Assembly (NCBI RefSeq): GCF_009905545.1
Contig: NZ_JAAALB010000017.1
Span: forward strand, 1-64,000
Direction of reading: 5' to 3'
Length of the DNA: 64,000 nt
Origin: Cellulophaga sp. BC115SP
GTDB taxonomy: Bacteria; Bacteroidota; Bacteroidia; Cytophagales; Spirosomataceae
The notes below the pieces were generated by a model. That model saw only the letters and a program-made list of their open reading frames with translations. It did no database searches and was not told the origin of the DNA. Of this stretch, positions 8,317-16,666 are shown piece by piece; position 1 is the stretch's first letter; every line of letters starts with the position of its first letter. The position numbers and the translations under genes are program-made.

Positions 8317-8877
8317 TTAATTTAGTCGCGGATCTGTAGGATAATTGGCCATTACCTTAAAATCACCGCCCATTCCTTTAAGAACAGTTCGCCAAAAAGA
8401 ATCTGAAGGTGTATCAAATACAATTTCGGAGGTAGCTGAAGCGACAATCCAAGAATCTTGTTCAAGTTCATTTTTGAGTTGCTCACCACTCCAACCCGAA
8501 TAGCCCAAAAAGCAACGAATATCTTCGGGGTGAAGTACTCCATTGTTCAAAAGACGTTTGACTTGTTCGAAATTTCCACCCCAAACAACGCCTTTGAGTA
8601 ACTCTTGCCCACCATCTATCAAATCAGGTCGACGATGCACAAAATGTAGGGTATTTTGTTGGACAGGTCCTCCGATAAACAAAGGAACGTCAGGATATAC
8701 ATTTTCTTCTAGGACATCGGCTAGTACTAGATTAGAAGTTTGATTGAGCACCAAACCAAAAGACCCGTAGGAATTATGATGCTCACAAATTAACACTACG
8801 CTTCGCTCAAAATTAGGGTCGCCCAAGAAAGGCTCTGAAATAAGCAAGTTGCCCCTATTTACATTCCTGTTCTTCAT
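8317..8877 (-). CDS. YqgE/AlgH family protein (UPF0301)
   Basis: A 186-residue member of the YqgE/AlgH family, recognised from GNLLISEPFLGDPNFERSVV at the N-terminus, YGSFGLVLNQ, PLFIGGPVQQNTLHFVHR, and FLGYSGWSGEQLKNELEQDSW toward the C-terminus. It matches the usual length. The name AlgH comes from a proposed regulatory link to alginate in Pseudomonas; the biochemical role is still unclear, and crystal structures show a compact soluble fold. It is divergently oriented to folK with about 130 bp between the starts, and is terminated by the hairpin at 8221-8258. Confidence 0.93.
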   Translation of the reverse strand: MKNRNVNRGNLLISEPFLGDPNFERSVVLICEHHNSYGSFGLVLNQTSNLVLADVLEENVYPDVPLFIGGPVQQNTLHFVHRRPDLIDGGQELLKGVVWGGNFEQVKRLLNNGVLHPEDIRCFLGYSGWSGEQLKNELEQDSWIVASATSEIVFDTPSDSFWRTVLKGMGGDFKVMANYPTDPRLN

Positions 8878-9009
8878 AATATTCCACGTTTGAGTGTTAA
8901 ACTAGTACTACAAAAACTAACTTTGTACTGCTTTCTGGCAATAGAGTAAGCATCCAAAAATTAATTGCTGATAGGTTTATCAGCGTATATCGTTTATATT
9001 AAAAATACA

Positions 9010-9516
9010 ATGCAAGCGCCAAAACTCCAAACGCTTTTTCTGTCTCTGGGCTCAAATTTGGGTAATCGTGAAGAGAATTTGAATCAAGCAATACAACTTA
9101 TTAGACAAAACATAAGTACAAATCTTTCTATTTCAAATATTTATGAAACAGAGCCTTGGGGCAACTTAAATCAAGCAGGTTTTTTGAATTTGATATTAAA
9201 AATTGAAAATTCTTCTTTACTTCCGCATGAGGTTTTAGAAAAAATCCAAAAAATAGAAATTGAACTAGGGAGAGTGCGTGTAGAAAAATGGGGCGAACGC
9301 TGTATTGATATTGATATTATTTATTTCAACGACTTAGTTCTTGACGATACTCAACTGGTAATTCCTCATCCATTTGTACAAGAACGCAAATTTGTGTTAG
9401 TGCCTCTTGCCGATGTTGCCCCTGATTGGGTTCATCCTGTTTTGCAAAAAACAACCTTACAAATGCTACAAGATTGCCCTGATAGCGGTTGGATTAAAGT
9501 ATATGAAGGATTCTAA
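9010..9516 (+). CDS. folK: 2-amino-4-hydroxy-6-hydroxymethyldihydropteridine diphosphokinase
   Basis: Transfers pyrophosphate from ATP to the pterin alcohol in folate synthesis. The kinase signature is clear: FLSLGSNLGNREENLNQAI at the start, ISNIYETEPWGNLNQAGFLN, then RVEKWGERCIDIDIIYF (the PPPK signature RWGPRTLDIDI-like) and IPHPFVQERKFVLVPLADVAP. I chose the ATG at 9010 (168 residues), because the upstream in-frame ATG at 8965 adds only a non-conserved hydrophobic leader. That leader region instead forms a small hairpin, GCTGATA (8967-8973) with TATCAGC (8978-8984), in the 5' untranslated region. It stands alone, converging on the hydroxylase gene. Confidence 0.93.
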   Translation: MQAPKLQTLFLSLGSNLGNREENLNQAIQLIRQNISTNLSISNIYETEPWGNLNQAGFLNLILKIENSSLLPHEVLEKIQKIEIELGRVRVEKWGERCIDIDIIYFNDLVLDDTQLVIPHPFVQERKFVLVPLADVAPDWVHPVLQKTTLQMLQDCPDSGWIKVYEGF

Positions 9517-9522
9517 AACCGT

Positions 9523-9607
9523 CTATTTCGGATATCGGATGTTGGATTTCGGAAGTGTAATCTTGTATGTTTTGTAAAAAATAGAGGTATTTTACTTTAT
9601 TTCCGAA
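9523..9607. repeat. Partial copy of dispersed repeat R3
   Basis: This stretch, from TATTTCGGATATCGGATG to about TATTTCCGAA, matches the inner part of the element at 63529-63678 almost base for base over roughly 75 bp, in the same orientation. It lacks the GTACGAAGGATT termini. It follows the folK stop directly. Confidence 0.7.
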
Positions 9608-9700
9608 GTGACCTCACTTCATTAGGTAGATGGTTAAAACTAATCTATTATACCATAAAGAAAAGTTTGTTTGCAAGGAAAAATATCAAGAACGAATCAT

Positions 9701-9831
9701 AAAAAAAGGCGGTCGAAATGAGTTTTTCGACCGCCTTTTTTTATGCTAAAACTTATGATGACAAACCTTTAAACGCAAATATTGCATCTCTACGGATGAA
9801 GTACATATTAAAAAATAATCACTCAGTTCAT
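9701..9831. repeat. Terminator-bearing palindromic repeat R2, copy A
   Basis: A hairpin with stem AAAAAAAGGCGGTCGAAA (9701-9718) and its complement ending at 9742 forms a bidirectional terminator between convergent folK and the fatty-acid-hydroxylase gene. To its right come degenerate versions of the family's second part (ACGCAAATATTGCATCTCTACGG) and the terminal AATAATCACTCA word. The hairpin has T runs on both strands. See copies at 30423, 32268, 36464, 38268, 47324 and 58580. Confidence 0.8.
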
Positions 9832-9840
9832 CTATATTTC

Positions 9841-10491
9841 TTACAAGTTTTCTGAAACTTTTGATTTGTCCATAGTATCCATTGTACCAAAAACATAATC
9901 CCAAAGTGGAGAAGAAACCCCAAATACAGCATTACCATCTTTGTAATGGTGTACTGCGTGGTTAATCCACAATTGCTTCAAGAAATTTTTTGGTGGTGCA
10001 TACGCATGAACAGCATAATGAACCAACAAATAACTAGCATATCCCCAAATAAAGCCAGGAAAAAATGCATAAGCAGCCTCGCCCATCAATACAAAAAATA
10101 ATGAAAACAAGGTTACAGCCACTACTATAGCTAATACAGGAGGCATAGCCAAACGAGTTTTATCTTTTGGATATTCGTGGTGTACGCCATGTGCTACATA
10201 TTGGAATTTGGCACGAGCCTCAGTAGTTGGGTCAATATGATAAACACTTCTATGAACCCAGTATTCGATAAAAGTAAATGTGATAGCACCAACACCAAAC
10301 AGCGTACCTATCAAAGCGTTTGAAAGGTCTGTATAAGTAAAGGCATACCATCCTAAAACCGCTCCAGATACAAAGAACATCGTTACAGGAACAGCAATGT
10401 GAGTTCTAGACAGTTTCTCTAAAATTGGGTTTTCAAACAATTGTTTGGTTCCACTGTTTTTGGGTCTCATTTTTTTCTGATTCGCTTCCAT
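9841..10491 (-). CDS. Fatty acid hydroxylase / sterol desaturase superfamily protein
   Basis: A 216-residue integral membrane di-iron enzyme. Histidine clusters of the superfamily appear in order: HRSVYH (about 84-89), HGVHHEYP (about 106-113), HYAVHAY (about 163-169) and NHAVHHYKD (about 181-189). Hydrophobic helices lie at about 35-55, 60-80, 125-148 and 150-165. The pattern is nearest to fatty acid 2-hydroxylases of the FAH1/Scs7 type without the cytochrome b5 domain. It probably hydroxylates an acyl chain of membrane lipids, in keeping with the hydroxylated sphingolipids or lipids of this phylum; the exact substrate is inferred. A nearby downstream ATG (MRPKNSG) is an alternative start. 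Confidence 0.88.
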   Translation of the reverse strand: MEANQKKMRPKNSGTKQLFENPILEKLSRTHIAVPVTMFFVSGAVLGWYAFTYTDLSNALIGTLFGVGAITFTFIEYWVHRSVYHIDPTTEARAKFQYVAHGVHHEYPKDKTRLAMPPVLAIVVAVTLFSLFFVLMGEAAYAFFPGFIWGYASYLLVHYAVHAYAPPKNFLKQLWINHAVHHYKDGNAVFGVSSPLWDYVFGTMDTMDKSKVSENL

Positions 10492-10683
10492 ATCGTGATA
10501 TACGTGATGAGTAGTCCTTCTATTAAAATTGCACTAAAACAATAATTTTAATAGGAATGAGGTCTTATTATTGAATTATAACAACAAAGATACAAACTTT
10601 TAAAGTTCCTATTTCCTAATTTTTATTGATTTTTGTCACAATTCACTTTTTTTTCCTACTGTTCTAATCTGTTTTATTCTTCA

Positions 10684-12012
10684 TCAATCATCTACTTTGG
10701 GCGATTTTTGTTTGATGATTAGTCGCAAAGACTGATCATAGGTAACATAATTCCAAAGCCAGTTGATGAAGATTAAAAGACGATTTTTGACACCTACAAT
10801 CGACATAAGGTGTACAAACATCCATGTCAACCATGCAAAGAACCCCTGAAATCTCCAGAAGGGTAAATCCACTACAGCCAAGTTACGCCCAACTGTAGCC
10901 ATCGAACCCAAATCTTTGTAGGTAAATTCTTCCAATGGATTGCCTCTTAAAAGTCTTGGAAGGTTTTTAGACAATAACTTTCCTTGTTGAATGGCTGGCT
11001 GTGCCACTTGCGGGTGACCGTTTGGATAGGCATCCTCGGTCATAAAGGCAACATCGCCAATGGCAAAAATGTTTTGATAACCTTCTATTTGGTTGTATCT
11101 ATTGACCTTAATTCGTCCTCCGCGAGCTAGTATTTCTGGGTTTAGTCCTTCGATAAAATTAGCTTTAATTCCTGCCGCCCAAACCAAATTATTGGTACGG
11201 ATTTTTTCACCATTATTCAAATACGCATACTTGCCATCAAAATCGGTTACACGGGTATTTAGGTAAACGTTAACACCCAACTGCTCCAAATATTCCTTCG
11301 ATTTGATTTGTGCATTTTTTGACATCGGTCCCAACAATTCCCCTCCTGACTCAACGATATATACTTTCATTAAATCAAAATCTAATTCAGGGTAGTCCTT
11401 CGGCAATACATGGCGTTTCATTTCAGCCAAAGTACCTGACACTTCCACACCCGTAGGTCCTCCTCCCACAACTACCACTGTCATCAATCCTTGACGGACA
11501 TCGTCACTATCGGAAACCAATGCATTCTCAAAGTTTTCTAACAACCTGTTTCTCAAACCTAAAGCCTCTCCCACTGATTTCATCGGTAGCGCCTTTTCCT
11601 GGATATTTTTTTGTCCAAAAAAATTGGTATCTGCCCCTATCGCCAAAATTAGATAGTCATAGCGAATAGCACCCAATTGCGTGATAATCTCCTGCGAGTC
11701 GGTACGCAATTCGGTTACTTCGGTAATACGGACATGAACGTCTTTGTAATGATGAAAGGCCAAGCGAAGCGGAAATGAAATGGCCGATGGTTCTAAGCCT
11801 GCGGTAGCTACTTGGTAAAAAAGAGGTTGGAACTGATGATAGTTGTTTTTATCGATCAACACTATCTGAAAGTCTTCGCTATCGGCTAGGTCTCTGGCAA
11901 TTTTTAAACCACCAAAACCTGCGCCAATGATTACCACACGCTTTTTGGTAGTTTCAGGAATATTGGGTGTCATAGGCATCAATGGAAGTGCTGAAAGTTT
12001 TCTATACAACAC
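10684..12012 (-). CDS. NAD(P)/FAD-dependent oxidoreductase, type II NADH dehydrogenase
   Basis: A 442-residue NDH-2-like flavoprotein that would oxidise NADH and reduce quinone without pumping protons. The N-terminal FAD dinucleotide fold is VVIIGAGFGGLKIARDL, followed by NNYHQFQPLFYQVATAGLEPS, which is typical of NDH-2. The NADH fold is VVVVGGGPTGVEVSGTLAEM, and the second FAD-contact motif is YQNIFAIGDVAF. The C-terminal part (FFAWLTWMFVHLMSIVGVKNRLLIFINWLWNY) is hydrophobic and should anchor it to the inner membrane. The start at 12012 may be too far upstream; ATG at 11973 (MTPNIPETTKK) fits better with family starts. It appears to be a single-gene unit. Confidence 0.9.
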   Translation of the reverse strand: MLYRKLSALPLMPMTPNIPETTKKRVVIIGAGFGGLKIARDLADSEDFQIVLIDKNNYHQFQPLFYQVATAGLEPSAISFPLRLAFHHYKDVHVRITEVTELRTDSQEIITQLGAIRYDYLILAIGADTNFFGQKNIQEKALPMKSVGEALGLRNRLLENFENALVSDSDDVRQGLMTVVVVGGGPTGVEVSGTLAEMKRHVLPKDYPELDFDLMKVYIVESGGELLGPMSKNAQIKSKEYLEQLGVNVYLNTRVTDFDGKYAYLNNGEKIRTNNLVWAAGIKANFIEGLNPEILARGGRIKVNRYNQIEGYQNIFAIGDVAFMTEDAYPNGHPQVAQPAIQQGKLLSKNLPRLLRGNPLEEFTYKDLGSMATVGRNLAVVDLPFWRFQGFFAWLTWMFVHLMSIVGVKNRLLIFINWLWNYVTYDQSLRLIIKQKSPKVDD

Positions 12013-12224
12013 TCACGGTCTAGTTGTTAATGGATAACGAATCTTGTTAATATTAAATCGGATTTTTGACATCAAACTACAAGCCTAAATCTGATTTTTT
12101 TAGCATCCTTTTACTTTAAAATAGAATGTAGAGTGACCCAGTAGTCCCTCTACACTCATCTATACACTTTGTGCCTATTGTACATTTAAGTTTTTGCTAT
12201 TTTAGTTGCTAGCATAAACAGATT

Positions 12225-13382
12225 TTAGTCTACAAACATTTTTTCGGGAAATTTCCAGCTCTTTGCTGTAATCTGTTCGTAATACTGTTCGTACAAAGGT
12301 AAAATATTAGCAATGTCAAATTCTTTAGCTCGGTCGAGGGCATTTCTCTTGAAGGTTTGCAAACGTTCTTCATCTTCAAGAATGTAAATAGTGTTTTTGG
12401 CCATATCTTCTACATCGCCAATTTCACTGATAAACCCAGTTACACCATGAACATTTACTTCAGGAATACCACCAGCATTTGACGAAATCACAGGCACTTC
12501 GCAGGCCATGGCTTCGAGCGCAGCCAAACCAAAACTTTCTTTTTCTGACAATAGTAAAAAAATATCTGCTAGTGACAAAACTTCCTCAATAACATCGAGT
12601 TTACCCAAAAAGCGTACATCGTTTTGCACCCCTAACTCACGACAAAGCATTTCGATAGAAGTACGCTCTGGACCATCACCAACTAATAGCAATTTGCTTG
12701 GTATTTTCTGATTTACCAAATGAAAAACTCTCACGACGTCTTCAATACGTTTTACTTTTCTAAAGTTGGACGTGTGCATGAGCAGTTTTTCGCCATGTGG
12801 ACATATCGCAATTTTGAAATGGTCTTTTCTGAGTTTTTTAAAGCGCTCTAAATCGATAAAATTGGGAATCACTTGAATATTACTGATAATTTCAAACTCC
12901 TCATAAGTATCATTTTTGAGACTTTCAGACACGGCAGTCACTCCATCAGACTCATTAATTGAAAAAGTTACCACAGGCTCGAAAGAAGGGTCTTTTCCCA
13001 CCAAGGTAATATCAGTACCATGAAGCGTAGTAATAAAAGGAATATGTACCCCTTTGGATTTCAGAATTTGCTTTGCCAAATACGTTGCCGAAGCATGTGG
13101 AATCGCATAGTGTACGTGCAACAAATCAAGCTTTTCGGTCAGTACCACATGGACAATTTTACTCGCCAAAGCCGACTCATACGGCAAGTATTGAAACAAA
13201 GGGTAGCTTGATACACTTACTTCGTGGTAATAAATATTTTCATTAAAAAAATCTAAACGCGACGGTTGACTGTAGGTAATAAAATGTACTTCATGCCCTG
13301 CTTTGGCAAGTGCTTTTCCAAGCTCTGTGGCTACAACACCACTACCGCCATAAGTGGGATAACATACTATTCCGATTTTCAT
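12225..13382 (-). CDS. bshA: N-acetyl-alpha-D-glucosaminyl L-malate synthase (bacillithiol synthesis)
   Basis: A 385-residue GT4-family glycosyltransferase that joins GlcNAc from UDP-GlcNAc to L-malate, the first step of bacillithiol synthesis. The BshA signature start MKIGIVCYPTYGGSGVVATELG is complete. Other markers are HVHYAIPHASATYLAK, TLHGTDITLVGKDPSF, GVTAVSESLKNDTY, VIPNFIDLERF, and the nucleotide-binding ESFGLAALEAMACEVPVI. BshB and BshC are not in this window, so the pathway is inferred from this enzyme alone. A hairpin (TGTAGAG/CTCTACA, 12127-12154) in the downstream gap may end the transcript. Confidence 0.95.
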   Translation of the reverse strand: MKIGIVCYPTYGGSGVVATELGKALAKAGHEVHFITYSQPSRLDFFNENIYYHEVSVSSYPLFQYLPYESALASKIVHVVLTEKLDLLHVHYAIPHASATYLAKQILKSKGVHIPFITTLHGTDITLVGKDPSFEPVVTFSINESDGVTAVSESLKNDTYEEFEIISNIQVIPNFIDLERFKKLRKDHFKIAICPHGEKLLMHTSNFRKVKRIEDVVRVFHLVNQKIPSKLLLVGDGPERTSIEMLCRELGVQNDVRFLGKLDVIEEVLSLADIFLLLSEKESFGLAALEAMACEVPVISSNAGGIPEVNVHGVTGFISEIGDVEDMAKNTIYILEDEERLQTFKRNALDRAKEFDIANILPLYEQYYEQITAKSWKFPEKMFVD

Positions 13383-13807
13383 TGAATTACTTGAGATTGA
13401 GTGTTTGATGGTAGTCTGATGTACTTCACATTAGATAGTCGAGATAACGAACAAGCTAATGGGGATCGATTTTTATTACTCGTTACTGTTTAAAACTACA
13501 AAATAGAATAATATTTATGGAACAGTTACCATTTGGTATCATCATTTAGCCAAGAGTCTTAATCTCTGGGCTGTAATCATTTGGGAATAAGCCAAAAGGA
13601 TAACGGATATATCATGAATCCTGAAAATCTTTTTGCTTAACAAACGTAATTTATAATTTTCCTCCTTCTTTATTAAAACATGATTTGAGAATACAACACC
13701 GAAAAATCAAAATTTTCTCCCGAATCAATAGAATTTCTTCAAGGGTATTCATGTTAGGTAGATAAGAGCATATTAAAAACTTTATTTGGTATTTGTCAAA
13801 AAAACGA
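13383..13807. other. Intergenic region upstream of bshA, no gene seen
   Basis: AT-rich DNA between the bshA start and repeat R1. I see no conserved reading frame. A possible minus-strand frame crossing into the R1 repeat (13651-13887) takes about a third of its length from repeat sequence and is not credible as a gene. Confidence 0.45.
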
Positions 13808-13938
13808 CATTTCCCTTCGCAACTCCTTACTTTTCTTGTCTTGACACAAGAAAAGTAACCGCAGCGGCGGCCGCAAAAGAAAGTCAAGAAATCCTAAACT
13901 CGCCTGCGGCTCAAACAACAGGATTTCAGAAAATAAAA
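13808..13938. repeat. Dispersed palindromic repeat R1, copy 2
   Basis: The second copy of the element at 1516-1673, shorter by about 27 bp. The first stem is better preserved here, with TTACTTTTCTTGT facing ACAAGAAAAGTAA, followed by GCAGCGGCGGCCGC, CAAAAGAAAGTCAAG and the GAAATCCT/AGGATTTC pair. It lies upstream of the divergent bshA and UbiA genes and has no coding signal. Confidence 0.8.
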
Positions 13939-14124
13939 CACTTAACATCATAAAGTTTTCATTTGGGAGACTTTATGAAATTAAAGAATACTATAATTGA
14001 CCATATTGCTGATAGCTAATAAATCTATTTTGTAAAAAACATTAGATTTATTCTAGATTAGCTTTTAACAGATACCTCGTTAACTCATAACAACAAATAG
14101 AACAAAGCGTGTAATTTTGTTTTC

Positions 14125-15015
14125 ATGGAAAATACTTCTCATAAAGTCACTTTGGGTCAATCTATCTTGGCATTTGTTCGGCTTATTCGATGGCCTAATT
14201 TGCTGATTATTGCTTTCACCCAATACTTCACTCGAATCTTCTTGATCCTAGAAGCCGATTTGACGTGGAGCAATGTAATCGAGGTATTGTTAGACTACAA
14301 GCTTGCTCTGATTGTGTTATCAACGCTTTTTATTGCGGCATCTGGCTATATCATCAACGACTATTATGATATAAAAATAGACTTGGTTAACAAACCTCAT
14401 CGGGTTGTTATTGGACGATATATCAAACGCCGTTGGGCTATGGTTATCAACCAAATCTTTAATGTAGCAGGACTTCTTTTAGGTTTATTAGTGGGCAAAA
14501 AAGTCTTCTTAGTCAATCTCTTAGCCGTATTTTGCTTGTGGTTATATTCCAATCAATTGAAACGTTTGCCGTTTTGGGGTAACTTAATGATTGCAATTCT
14601 CACAGGATTTTCGTTGTTGGTATTGGCAGTACACTATCCTGGGCATCAGCGCGAGGTGTGGATTTATGCAATATTCTCTTTTGAAATTACTCTAATTAGA
14701 GAGATTATCAAAGACATGGAAGACCTCAAAGGTGACGAAAAACACGGTTGTAAAACTCTGCCTATCATCTGGGGAATCGCCCGCACCAAATTACTCCTTT
14801 ATGGCCTTATCGCCATCTTCACTGCTTTACTTTTCATTTTGGCAACCCAGCTCCCACATAGCCGTATTGGATATGTTTTTATGGCATTGATGCTTCCTTT
14901 AGGCTTTTTGACCTACCGCTTGGTATATGCAGACAAATCAAAAGATTTTGCTTTTTTGAGTGATGCCTGCAAAATTCTTATGATACTTGGCGTGCTAAGT
15001 ATGATGCTGGCTTAG
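14125..15015 (+). CDS. UbiA-family prenyltransferase
   Basis: A 296-residue polytopic membrane enzyme with about eight or nine hydrophobic helices. The first aspartate-rich motif, NDYYDIKIDLVNKPHR, binds the prenyl diphosphate through Mg; the second is REIIKDMEDLKGDEKHG. The family transfers polyprenyl groups to aromatic or glycerol-phosphate acceptors. Bacteroidota members of this type are commonly annotated as geranylgeranylglycerol-phosphate geranylgeranyltransferase-like, but the acceptor cannot be read from sequence. It lies 220 bp upstream of rsmH in the same direction, in the position where mraZ often stands; the gap contains a long inverted repeat, so joint transcription is uncertain. 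Confidence 0.9.
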   Translation: MENTSHKVTLGQSILAFVRLIRWPNLLIIAFTQYFTRIFLILEADLTWSNVIEVLLDYKLALIVLSTLFIAASGYIINDYYDIKIDLVNKPHRVVIGRYIKRRWAMVINQIFNVAGLLLGLLVGKKVFLVNLLAVFCLWLYSNQLKRLPFWGNLMIAILTGFSLLVLAVHYPGHQREVWIYAIFSFEITLIREIIKDMEDLKGDEKHGCKTLPIIWGIARTKLLLYGLIAIFTALLFILATQLPHSRIGYVFMALMLPLGFLTYRLVYADKSKDFAFLSDACKILMILGVLSMMLA

Positions 15016-15104
15016 GAAAGAAAAAAGGTTTCTCAAATTGCACTAGAATGCTGATAAGTTTTTCTGTATTTTTGTGGGAATTGAGCTTGTGCATGATAAG
15101 GCAC

Positions 15105-15196
15105 TAGGCAAAAAGGCACTAGGCACTAGAAATTTTTACTCGTTACTATTCCTTAGTAATACTCTCTTTTAATGGATACTAATGCCTTTTTGCCTA
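15105..15196. repeat. Long-looped 14-bp inverted repeat with internal direct repeats upstream of rsmH
   Basis: TAGGCAAAAAGGCA at 15105-15118 is exactly complementary to TGCCTTTTTGCCTA at 15183-15196, with a 64-nt loop. The left arm is nested in direct repeats of GGCACTAGGCA. It lies in the rsmH leader between the UbiA gene and the division cluster; whether it is a transposition scar or an RNA structure is unknown. Confidence 0.6.
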
Positions 15197-15238
15197 TCCC
15201 CTCAAAACTCGCTTTAATCACTTCATACCCTAAAAATC

Positions 15239-16150
15239 ATGTATCACGAATCTGTAATGCTTCATGAGTGCGTAGAAGGACTCAATATACGCCCCGATGG
15301 CGTGTATGTTGACGTCACTTTTGGTGGAGGCGGGCACTCTAAAGCAATTTTGGAAAAACTTGGCGAAAAAGGCAAACTTTATGCTTTTGATCAAGACCCA
15401 GATGCTAAAAAGAATGCCAATCTTATTGAGGATAAACGCTTAGTTTTTATTGAAGCCAACTTTAGATATATCAAAAAATATCTTCGCCTACACGGTGTCA
15501 AACAGGTAGATGGGATATTGGCTGACTTTGGTATTTCATCGCACCAAATCGACGAGCCAACTCGTGGATTTTCAACTCGTTTTGACGGCGAGCTAGATAT
15601 GCGTATGAATCAAAAAGCAGAAGTATCGGCCTATACTGTTATTAATAAGTATCCTGAAGAGCAATTGCATAAAATTTTTGGTATGTACGGCGAAATCAAA
15701 AACGCTCGTACACTTGCTGGTGCTATCTGCTCTGAACGAATGAATCAGCCTATCAATACTACTGGTGAGCTCAAAGCAATTTTGGAAAAATATGCCCCAA
15801 AATTTAAGGAGTTCCGCTATTTTGCACAGGTATTCCAAGCTATTCGTATTGAAGTAAATCAGGAATTGGATGTCATTCAGGAGTTCCTCGAACAAACACC
15901 AGAATTATTGCGCGATACCGACAGCCGTTTGTGTATTATGACTTTCCACTCGTTAGAAGACCGTCTTGTGAAAAACTATATCAAATCAGGCAACTTCTAT
16001 GGCGAACTTCAAAAAGACATCGTTTACGGAACTGTTGACAAACCGCTCGAAGCTGTGTCTCGCAAACCTATTGAGGCCTCTGCTGATGAATTAGCTCGCA
16101 ACAACCGCTCTCGTAGTGCCAAACTTCGTATTGCAACATTGTCTAAGTAA
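15239..16150 (+). CDS. rsmH: 16S rRNA (cytosine(1402)-N(4))-methyltransferase
   Basis: Also called MraW. It methylates N4 of C1402 in the 30S decoding site using SAM, and is normally the first or second gene of the division and cell-wall cluster. The 303-residue protein starts YHESVMLHECVEGL. The SAM loop is YVDVTFGGGGHSKAIL (about 23-38). Further motifs are LADFGISSHQIDEPTRGFS, FRYFAQVFQAIRIEVNQEL and MTFHSLEDRLVKNY. Length and order are typical. It opens the rsmH-ftsL-ftsI unit, with ftsL starting 22 bp after its stop. Confidence 0.96.
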   Translation: MYHESVMLHECVEGLNIRPDGVYVDVTFGGGGHSKAILEKLGEKGKLYAFDQDPDAKKNANLIEDKRLVFIEANFRYIKKYLRLHGVKQVDGILADFGISSHQIDEPTRGFSTRFDGELDMRMNQKAEVSAYTVINKYPEEQLHKIFGMYGEIKNARTLAGAICSERMNQPINTTGELKAILEKYAPKFKEFRYFAQVFQAIRIEVNQELDVIQEFLEQTPELLRDTDSRLCIMTFHSLEDRLVKNYIKSGNFYGELQKDIVYGTVDKPLEAVSRKPIEASADELARNNRSRSAKLRIATLSK

Positions 16151-16172
16151 CGACTCTCAACCTTCTCCTACA

Positions 16173-16559
16173 ATGGCAAGAAACGTTTCGAAGAATGTAA
16201 CACCCAAATCTAGCTCAACTCGCAAGAGTAATGGCAAGGGACTATTTTCGATTATTGATGCAATTTTCAATATGGATCGCCTCCTTGGGGGGGAGTTCCC
16301 TGCTTATCAATTGCGCTATTTGCTTTGGCTATCTTTTTTGATTGTACTCTACATTGCGTCGTCGCTACACTCTGAGAGTTTGATTCACCAAATAGACAAA
16401 ACCAAAGCTGAAGTAGAAGAGCTACGTGCTGACTATACCACTCAACAAGCTGATTTTATGAAAGCAGGAAAACAGTCTGAAATCATCAAAAGAGTGGAGT
16501 CTATGGGCATTGAGGAAAACAAAACCCCTCCTACCAAAATCATTGTTAAAGATTGGTAA
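16173..16559 (+). CDS. ftsL: FtsL-like cell division protein
   Basis: A small bitopic membrane protein of 128 residues from the ATG at 16173 (an upstream in-frame ATG overlaps rsmH and adds no conserved sequence). A basic, Ser-rich N-terminus of about 50 residues is followed by one TM helix (YLLWLSFLIVLYIASSLHS) and a heptad-patterned periplasmic coiled coil (IDKTKAEVEELRADYTTQQ). It ends ENKTPPTKIIVKDW, as in Bacteroidota FtsL-like proteins. Sequence identity to E. coli FtsL is low; the call rests on topology, size and its position between rsmH and ftsI. FtsL helps recruit and activate the septal synthase FtsWI. Confidence 0.88.
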   Translation: MARNVSKNVTPKSSSTRKSNGKGLFSIIDAIFNMDRLLGGEFPAYQLRYLLWLSFLIVLYIASSLHSESLIHQIDKTKAEVEELRADYTTQQADFMKAGKQSEIIKRVESMGIEENKTPPTKIIVKDW

Positions 16560-16560
16560 G

Positions 16561-16588
16561 CTTTAAGCCTAATTCCTATGGCTTAAAG
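16561..16588. repeat. 9-bp stem hairpin after ftsL (R4-like fragment)
   Basis: CTTTAAGCC (16561-16569) pairs exactly with GGCTTAAAG (16580-16588) immediately after the ftsL stop. The words resemble the R4 repeat family. There is no U run, so it is more likely a repeat remnant or an RNA-stabilising hairpin than a terminator. Confidence 0.55.
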
Positions 16589-16666
16589 TCCAAAACGTAA
16601 TAAGGCACTCAACCAATAGAAGTTTGTATCTATCAAGCATTTTGTAATCTCGTCGAGCCCGTATTA

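Noticed and set aside
8889-8925. Possible promoter for folK (TTTG ... TAACTTTG)
   Set aside because: The spacer is 25 bp, outside the 17-23 bp range of Bacteroidota promoters; not listed as a feature.
13651-13887. A minus-strand frame of 78 codons overlapping repeat R1
   Set aside because: About a third of its codons derive from the palindromic repeat, and its composition (FFCGRRCGYFSC) is that of repeat sequence, not of a protein.
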